6,925 bases of DNA from Flavobacteriaceae bacterium (GTDB lineage: Bacteria > Bacteroidota > Bacteroidia > Flavobacteriales > Flavobacteriaceae), in the NCBI GenBank assembly GCA_030618945.1, contig JAUXCI010000131.1:1-6925 (forward strand), read 5' to 3'. Below the pieces are notes generated by a model. That model ran no database searches and had not been told where the DNA came from. It saw nothing but the letters and a program-made list of their open reading frames with translations. The stretch's first letter is position 1. The number at the start of each line of letters is the position of its first letter. Position numbers and translations under genes: made by a program. This document shows, one piece after another, positions 1-4,883 of this stretch.

Positions 1-1919
1 ACACCTTCATCTTTTAACTCTTTTCTTAGCATCAACGAACTACTATTGATGGATTTGGTAATACTGTTAACCTTTGCTTTTAATCCATCATACGGTTCAT
101 TTACTGCTCTATAATAACCTCTTATTTTAGAAATATTGTAAAAATCAATTATTAGCAGGTTCAGCAAAAACCAGTAAACTCCCGGGAGAAGTAATTTTTG
201 CTCATACATCTCCTGGAGTAAATTCCTGTATCCCTTAATTGTATCAATATTTGACATAAAGAGATAATAATCCAGTAAACCTTTGGCTCTTTTATTATCT
301 CTTTTTAATCTGGGGGTTTTGAATATTCTATTTTCCAATCTTATCAGGGCACTGATGTGTGAAGCCATCATATTTAGTGTTGATTTTACTTGCCCCGAAT
401 CCGGCTTTAAATCTCCCTCTTTATCCAATCTGGATAAAATAAACTTTTCTATCAGTTCAGAAATTTCAGTTTTTTTCTTTACTTTAATCGATACATGCTC
501 CCAAAGTTCAATCAGCTCATTGTCTTTTAGTCTTAATTTTATCGGTAATGGTTTATTTTCATATCCGATTTGGATTGGGTAGTAGAAAAACTCTTTTTGG
601 GTATGAAACTGCTTAACCCTTATTACCGGATTATTTGCTAGTTCGTCAATAATATTTTCGTCAAGATTAATGCTATTAGTTCTTTTTTTCAATTCAACAT
701 TCCTTGACGCAAATACAATCTTGCCGTTAAAATTAAATTTGATCAGGTTTCGGTATTTTAAAGTCTTCTGCCCCCAGTCTAACTCAAATTGAAAATCGGG
801 AGCATCAGCACGGTCATCAGTTCGGGTCTCATCACCTTGTTTAGAGGAAAAAATGATGTCATTATTAAAATATTCTTCTAACCATGGTTCCCATTTTGCA
901 GCTGGCTCTTTAATTACAACTGCTGTTTCGATATTGCCATTTTGGCTTTTTCCCCTCCAGGCTGCCTCTGTAAAATTTACAGAGCCAATCACAGTGAATA
1001 GATTTTGACTTGTCTTAAGCCTATAAATTTTGCTGTGATTAAAACGAAAACCTTTCTCTTTTTCCTTTTCAATGAATCTTGACCATTTAACTCCTAATTT
1101 CTGATAAGCGGAATAACTTTCTTCCGTTATATCAGCCTCATTCGAGGCTTTGTAAGGCGTGTTTATATATATACTACCTGTGTTTACTAAGTCCTTTAAC
1201 TCATTAAGTAGATTTACTCCAGGTGACAAATAAGGACTAATAATTTCTATCTTTTCAAGTAATTCCTCATCATTTTCTTCAAGGATTTCCTCTAATAAAT
1301 TTGAGAAAACTCCACGATATGAATGATAATATTGAAAACTCGAATTTTCTGTGTGTTTTCGCTGGGCAAAAAAATTATGCATTTTGTTTTCGGCATCAGT
1401 ATATTCCTTTCCAGTAAGATTATTTGTTTCTTTTAGGAAACTCCATAACTGATGTTTCTGGACATAAGGAAAGAGTTTGCCATTTTTCAATTCCTGAATA
1501 GAAACGATCTCTTTGTTTGTACACCAACCACCAACTGATAAATTATTTGAACCAACAATTAAAATCAATGACCAATCATTCAATAAAATGAAAGATACTT
1601 TTGGGTGAAAACAGGCCTTCTTCCCATCTTTAGCAGGTAAATCAATAGTTCTTACTTCATAATTCAGGCTGGGTGCTTCAATACCTTTTGCATGAAAATC
1701 ACAGTAAACTGTAACCGGGGGGAGATCATCAACATATTTGCGCCAAAGAATGGTGTTTTGAATTTCATGATCAGAAAAGTTTACATTAGGCAAGAAAGTC
1801 GTGAGAACATAGTTTTCAAAAAATTTAGCATCAAAGTTATAGGTATAAAATATGGCAGAAATTACCTGCCGGTCACCAATTTGATCTTTAAGCTTTTCAA
1901 TAAGTACATATTGCTTCAT
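1..1919 (-). CDS. Phospholipase D-like (HxK) nuclease-type protein, C-terminus cut by window edge
   Basis: The minus-strand frame opens at ATG 1919-1917 and stays open for 639 codons to the left edge, so the C-terminus is missing. It has the two half-sites of a PLD-superfamily enzyme: HPK at residues 105-107 followed by GSNNL at 123-127, and HSK at 295-297 followed by GSVNF at 312-316. In the family, the two His-Lys pairs form one active site that cleaves phosphodiester bonds through a covalent phospho-histidine. The Asp of the classical HxKxxxxD motif is absent in both halves (Leu112; Lys302), as in TDP1-like and many nuclease-type PLD proteins. The N-terminal pattern (AIFYTYNFDAKFFENY, about residues 22-37) matches PLD proteins found in defence operons, from memory. 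A lysine- and glutamate-rich region follows from about residue 345 with no motif I recognise. No helicase motif is seen in the visible part. The start is fixed by the ATGA overlap with the upstream gene. A nucleic-acid substrate is inferred; lipid hydrolysis is less likely because there is no signal peptide or membrane segment. Confidence 0.9.
   Translation of the reverse strand, partial: MKQYVLIEKLKDQIGDRQVISAIFYTYNFDAKFFENYVLTTFLPNVNFSDHEIQNTILWRKYVDDLPPVTVYCDFHAKGIEAPSLNYEVRTIDLPAKDGKKACFHPKVSFILLNDWSLILIVGSNNLSVGGWCTNKEIVSIQELKNGKLFPYVQKHQLWSFLKETNNLTGKEYTDAENKMHNFFAQRKHTENSSFQYYHSYRGVFSNLLEEILEENDEELLEKIEIISPYLSPGVNLLNELKDLVNTGSIYINTPYKASNEADITEESYSAYQKLGVKWSRFIEKEKEKGFRFNHSKIYRLKTSQNLFTVIGSVNFTEAAWRGKSQNGNIETAVVIKEPAAKWEPWLEEYFNNDIIFSSKQGDETRTDDRADAPDFQFELDWGQKTLKYRNLIKFNFNGKIVFASRNVELKKRTNSINLDENIIDELANNPVIRVKQFHTQKEFFYYPIQIGYENKPLPIKLRLKDNELIELWEHVSIKVKKKTEISELIEKFILSRLDKEGDLKPDSGQVKSTLNMMASHISALIRLENRIFKTPRLKRDNKRAKGLLDYYLFMSNIDTIKGYRNLLQEMYEQKLLLPGVYWFLLNLLIIDFYNISKIRGYYRAVNEPYDGLKAKVNSITKSINSSSLMLRKELKDEG
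1916..1919 (-). other. ATGA stop/start overlap
   Basis: On the minus strand ATGA contains the start codon of the PLD-like gene (1919-1917) and the stop codon of the 382-residue gene (1918-1916). This arrangement is typical of translational coupling. It fixes the PLD start and indicates that the two products are made together. Confidence 0.85.
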
Positions 1920-3064
1920 GAGTCCATTTCAATTTGTTTATAAAGGCTTAGGTAGGAATTCAAAAAATACTGGAACTCATATCCGGTTTTGAAATCAACT
2001 TCATTTTGTTTTTGGCCATTTTCACCATAAACCACTTTGTATGTGGCTTTTTCTTTAATAATCCATGGATTTTTCCTAACCTCTTCATTTCTTTTTATGA
2101 TTTTCTCCACCATTGTTATATTATCCATGTTCAAGATTTCATTCAGTTCTCTCATTTTTTCATCTTGGAACCCACAATTTAAAGATTTCGGTAAATTTTG
2201 AAATAAAGTATCTTCAATAATTTGATTTTTTGTCCAGGATGATTGACTTAATAAATGAGTAAAAAACCTGTTTAAGGGAAAGAGCACTTTATCCGTATTT
2301 CTAATATTTTTAAGAGCTGCTTTCAATTCAGCTGATATTGTTGATTTTTTTATTATCGTCTGTATGAAAGAGTGAAGATTGAATTTAGATACTGCAATTT
2401 GCTTGTCTTCACCTATCAAGTCGAATAAATTGTTCTGAGGGTGATGTTCATTCGGTACCAGTAGAACATATTTTCTGTAGAGTTCCTTCTCCTTGGATGT
2501 AAGTGTTTTTAAGAGTAATGCAATGGGTATAAGTTCTTCCCTTGTAACTTTAACCCTAGCATCGTTTGAAATTTTGCTAATAAGCCTATTTACTTTTGAC
2601 TCGTTGGTTTTAGAAAGGGACTGCTTCAAGATTTCTCCGAAATTAGGGTCTTCAATAAGCCCAATATCTCTGAATGGTCTGATATATTTACCATAGATAC
2701 CATAATTCCTCTGGTTACTTAATAATGTGTCGGATGAGTTTAATGAAATCGAAAAACTATTGTCGTCTTTTCTTTTGTTTACAAAGTCAATCCCATTGAA
2801 GCCTGTTTCCTTATTATGAATTCGGCGGGCATAGGCACATAACTGTTCAAATTTTAGGAAGAAAATTAAAAATTTGTTTTCATCTCTATCTCCATAAAAG
2901 TAAAATGCATAGGCCAATACCATGAAGTCTTTTAAATTAACTGAAACCGTTGATAGGTGCGCTACAGCTTTATGACCAGCGGAAGCCCACAAAGTTTGAA
3001 AGCCAAGCGGGTCTCTCGAACCTTTTATACGGTAGTTTGGATCTATCTCAGAAAAAAAATACAT
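1916..3064 (-). CDS. Hypothetical protein, probable partner of the downstream PLD-like protein
   Basis: This is a complete 382-residue frame from ATG 3064 to TGA 1918-1916. I do not recognise a characterised domain. The N-terminus (GSRDPLGFQTLW at about 15-26, then an HLSTVS segment near 36-41) is followed by a predicted helical stretch with FLKFEQLCAYARR near 69-81. From memory this layout resembles uncharacterised proteins encoded beside PLD-like proteins in defence-type operons, in the manner of DUF6361-like partners; this is not verified. The middle is rich in lysine and leucine helices, and there is no signal peptide, obvious membrane span or nucleotide-binding loop. The KTLTSKEKELYRKYV segment (about 187-201) looks like an amphipathic helix. 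The last codons overlap the PLD gene by 4 bp, so the two are probably translationally coupled and act in the same complex or pathway. The 81-bp leader has no strong promoter of the Bacteroidota TTG/TAnnTTTG type. The role could be DNA binding or sensing, but nothing in the sequence proves it. Confidence 0.85.
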   Translation of the reverse strand: MYFFSEIDPNYRIKGSRDPLGFQTLWASAGHKAVAHLSTVSVNLKDFMVLAYAFYFYGDRDENKFLIFFLKFEQLCAYARRIHNKETGFNGIDFVNKRKDDNSFSISLNSSDTLLSNQRNYGIYGKYIRPFRDIGLIEDPNFGEILKQSLSKTNESKVNRLISKISNDARVKVTREELIPIALLLKTLTSKEKELYRKYVLLVPNEHHPQNNLFDLIGEDKQIAVSKFNLHSFIQTIIKKSTISAELKAALKNIRNTDKVLFPLNRFFTHLLSQSSWTKNQIIEDTLFQNLPKSLNCGFQDEKMRELNEILNMDNITMVEKIIKRNEEVRKNPWIIKEKATYKVVYGENGQKQNEVDFKTGYEFQYFLNSYLSLYKQIEMDS

Positions 3065-3145
3065 AATAAATCTTGTTTAATTTTATTCCATTCAGCCATC
3101 CCTTTAGCTTAACATTTGCGTTAAACTGTTGCTAATGACAAGCAA
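3065..3145 (-). other. 81-bp intergenic gap, leader of the 382-residue gene
   Basis: This is the longest gap in the window. Read on the minus strand it starts right after the PD-(D/E)XK gene, carries two adjacent small stem-loops in its first 40 bases, and ends in an A/T-rich leader (ACAAGATTTATT) before ATG 3064. I see no TAnnTTTG -7 box, no Shine-Dalgarno consensus and no long T run. It may be a processing or attenuation site inside one operon, or a junction between two modules. Confidence 0.5.
3107..3126 (-). repeat. Second inverted repeat, 7-bp stem with 6-base loop
   Basis: On the minus strand GTTTAAC (3126-3120) can pair with GTTAAGC (3113-3107) around the loop GCAAAT. The stem is seven pairs with one G-U wobble in RNA. 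It lies one base after the first hairpin, making a tandem pair. The two arms also match the degenerate integron attC end consensus (RYYYAAC / GTTRRRY), but a 6-base spacing is far too short for an attC site. Confidence 0.35.
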
Positions 3146-3146
3146 C
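3128..3146 (-). terminator. Possible weak terminator hairpin after the PD-(D/E)XK gene
   Basis: GTTGCT at 3128-3133 and AGCAAC at 3141-3146 form a perfect 6-bp inverted repeat with a 7-base loop. On the minus strand the first stem base is the G of the TAG stop codon (3148-3146). The stem is short and is followed only by AGTTT, so an intrinsic terminator would be weak. A role in mRNA stability or partial attenuation is as likely. Confidence 0.35.
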
Positions 3147-3919
3147 TATTTTTCGTTAAGCATTTTAACTAATCTCTTCCAAATTTCTTGATTGCCCACC
3201 TTTATTTTAACGTTATCAAATTCTTCAACTTCTATCAGAGGGTCTCCAAATTTTATAAATTCTTCGTTTTCTCCTATTTGTTTCGGACCAATGTAAAGCA
3301 CCTGTGTTTTCATATCGACAGGTTCAACAGTTTTAAAATAGCTGTTAAACTTTGAGGTAAATGAGGCTTTCTCTTTTTTGGGAATCTTATTTATTGATTT
3401 TGAACAAAGCGTGTCGTATGTTGCTTTGAGTGTGTCAATACTATCTTGACTTGCTAGTAGCTTATTTTCCACAAGTGTATAAACCAAGTAGAAATATTTC
3501 AATCTGTTGGCAAAAGTTAACTTACCATTCTTAATAATCCCTTTCAAACCATCGATGCATTTCTTCCAGCTATTGTAATCCCTGTATATCTGATGTTGAA
3601 TTGGATCATAAGAGGGAGCATCTGTTTTCAATTCAATTAATAGGATAGTTGATAAATTATCTGGTAGGGTTCTTATGCACAGATAATCCACTTTTGTTGA
3701 GCGGGAATATTCCTTCCCGTTTTTACCTATTTCTGATTTTTTAAGTGGGAATTCCGGTGCAACAAACCTGATTTTTGAATCAGAATACTCAATTTGGACA
3801 ATTTCTTCCAAGAAGAAATTAATAAAAATATCAATTCTCCTTTCAGCTTGGTAGGATGGGAATTTTTTATTGTCGGCTAATAATTTAAAAAGGCTTTTGA
3901 TGAATTTTTTCTGTTTCAT
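3146..3919 (-). CDS. PD-(D/E)XK nuclease-like protein
   Basis: This 257-residue frame runs from ATG 3919 to TAG 3148-3146. The core of a PD-(D/E)XK phosphodiesterase is visible: a helix with Glu26 (AERRID), a strand with Asp78 (TKVDYLCI), and after a short turn a strand with Glu96 and Lys98 (ILLIELKTD). An SYDPIQHQIYRDY segment follows at 103-115, like the helix after the ExK strand. In the family, Asp, Glu and Lys bind one or two metal ions and hydrolyse DNA or RNA. Glu56-Lys60 (EFPLK) is a weaker alternative pair. The rest is lysine-rich and matches nothing I know; there is no separate DNA-binding or specificity domain. Its start is only 10 bp after the deiminase stop, with the leader AATTAAAAAA, an A-rich site common in Bacteroidota, so the two are almost certainly co-transcribed. 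Target and specificity are unknown; restriction-like cleavage or an effector role is inferred from the fold and the neighbours. Confidence 0.85.
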   Translation of the reverse strand: MKQKKFIKSLFKLLADNKKFPSYQAERRIDIFINFFLEEIVQIEYSDSKIRFVAPEFPLKKSEIGKNGKEYSRSTKVDYLCIRTLPDNLSTILLIELKTDAPSYDPIQHQIYRDYNSWKKCIDGLKGIIKNGKLTFANRLKYFYLVYTLVENKLLASQDSIDTLKATYDTLCSKSINKIPKKEKASFTSKFNSYFKTVEPVDMKTQVLYIGPKQIGENEEFIKFGDPLIEVEEFDNVKIKVGNQEIWKRLVKMLNEK

Positions 3920-3929
3920 TTTTTTAATT

Positions 3930-4835
3930 TTAATGACTCCAAGTCACACAATTTATCAACCCACCCTCCGGTGCGAGTTTGGTTGCATTCACGGGAATGA
4001 CTTTTCTGAAATAAAAATTTTGGAGTGTTCGAGCAGCTTCTTTATCTTCCTCCTGGCCAAATGATGGCATGATAATCAAATTGTCCAATTTTAGGAAGTT
4101 AATATACAGACCACTCTTGTTCTTTTTATCATCAACACCATAGGCTGTGCATGGTAACGTCTCTGTTTTAAGTCCGGCATTTTCAAATGCCATTAAAAAA
4201 CTGTAGTACCATTGCTCCAGCAGTTTAATTAAATAGCGATTCTTGCTTTTGGTTTTCTGCTTTTCAAAACCAATCTCTTCCAGCAAGCCCGACAAGTCAT
4301 TAATCAGTACTCTTTTATCATCAATAAATCTTGCCAGGCCATCCACATGACCATAATCATCATAGGGGTCTTGGGGGATGAAAATCAGTTTTTTCAGTTT
4401 AAGCTTTATTTTTATTTCATTCAGGATTTCTTCGGGCTTTTTGTCGGTATTATCCCTGAAAACCCTGTCAGAAAGAATGGCCTGGTCATCTAAAACTTCA
4501 ATGGCTCCACCGTCTAGGATGATGTTGCTTTGAATAATTTCTTGCTCCACACCGTTTTCTCTTAATTCTTTCTCGATTGTTTTGGCATCAGGGAGGTGTT
4601 TTTGCCAAATGTCGCTTGCCATGTAGCCGGGTGCATATTTAAATTGTACCAATTTTCCATCTGCTCTTTTTACCGGCATATAATCGCGGCACCAGCTGTT
4701 ATTTTTATTGTTTTCTATTTCAACGATTTCTATATCCTCAATGGCATGAAAGGTATTGTAAACACCCAAACCAAAATTGCCCTGTTTGTTTTTGTCGTTT
4801 TTTAGATGGGATGAAATATAAACTGTATTAATCAT
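3930..4835 (-). CDS. Agmatine deiminase / peptidyl-arginine deiminase superfamily protein, divergent
   Basis: This 301-residue frame (ATG 4835 to TAA 3932-3930) has the guanidine-modifying enzyme pattern in order: WCRDYMP at 48-54 (Arg50-Asp51), LDGGAIE at 107-113, GHVDGLARF at 162-170 (His163, Asp165), and GGLINC at 291-296 with the probable nucleophile Cys296. Such enzymes attack a guanidine carbon through Cys with His and Asp help, giving citrulline-type products and ammonia (agmatine deiminase) or citrullinated arginine (PPAD). Differences from classical agmatine deiminase are the short length (usual about 340-370), Asp in LDGG where Glu is usual, and INC in place of IHC. From memory this matches a shorter Bacteroidota subgroup with an unproven substrate. 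No signal peptide, so a cytoplasmic site is expected, unlike secreted PPAD. An in-frame TAA at 4844-4842 bounds the start. It lies between a large putative sensor gene and a nuclease gene, with no carbamoylputrescine or arginine gene in view. Confidence 0.9.
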   Translation of the reverse strand: MINTVYISSHLKNDKNKQGNFGLGVYNTFHAIEDIEIVEIENNKNNSWCRDYMPVKRADGKLVQFKYAPGYMASDIWQKHLPDAKTIEKELRENGVEQEIIQSNIILDGGAIEVLDDQAILSDRVFRDNTDKKPEEILNEIKIKLKLKKLIFIPQDPYDDYGHVDGLARFIDDKRVLINDLSGLLEEIGFEKQKTKSKNRYLIKLLEQWYYSFLMAFENAGLKTETLPCTAYGVDDKKNKSGLYINFLKLDNLIIMPSFGQEEDKEAARTLQNFYFRKVIPVNATKLAPEGGLINCVTWSH

Positions 4836-4883
4836 GATAGCTTATCAATGGTTTTAAGATTAATTACTTCACTAATTTCATTT
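4836..4883 (-). other. 48-bp spacer before the deiminase gene
   Basis: This is a short A/T-rich gap between the end of the large upstream gene and the deiminase start. I see no terminator hairpin, no TAnnTTTG box and no Shine-Dalgarno motif. It reads best as a spacer inside one transcript. Confidence 0.5.

Noticed and set aside
283..582. 99-codon open frame on the plus strand
   Set aside because: It lies antisense inside the PLD-like gene, whose frame is open across the whole region and has clear family motifs; the plus-strand product has no recognisable feature.
1..1919. PLD-like protein as a DISARM component or a BfiI-type restriction enzyme
   Set aside because: The other DISARM genes (helicase, methylase, DUF1998) are not in view, and BfiI-type enzymes have one HxK motif per chain with a separate DNA-binding domain, whereas this chain has two.
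1692..1943. 83-codon open frame on the plus strand
   Set aside because: It is antisense to the N-terminus of the PLD-like gene and crosses the ATGA junction; it is a shadow of the real coding frames.
3107..3126. Integron attC-like ends (GTTTAAC and GTTAAGC)
   Set aside because: The arms fit the degenerate consensus, but the spacing is 6 bases while attC sites need tens of bases with inner L boxes; no integrase is present.
4596..4805. 69-codon plus-strand frame with hydrophobic segments
   Set aside because: It is antisense to the catalytic WCRDYMP region of the deiminase, which is clearly the coding strand.
3930..4835. Housekeeping agmatine deiminase of putrescine synthesis
   Set aside because: No N-carbamoylputrescine amidase or arginine decarboxylase gene is adjacent, the protein is short, and pocket residues differ; the context is nuclease-rich. 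A metabolic role is not fully excluded.
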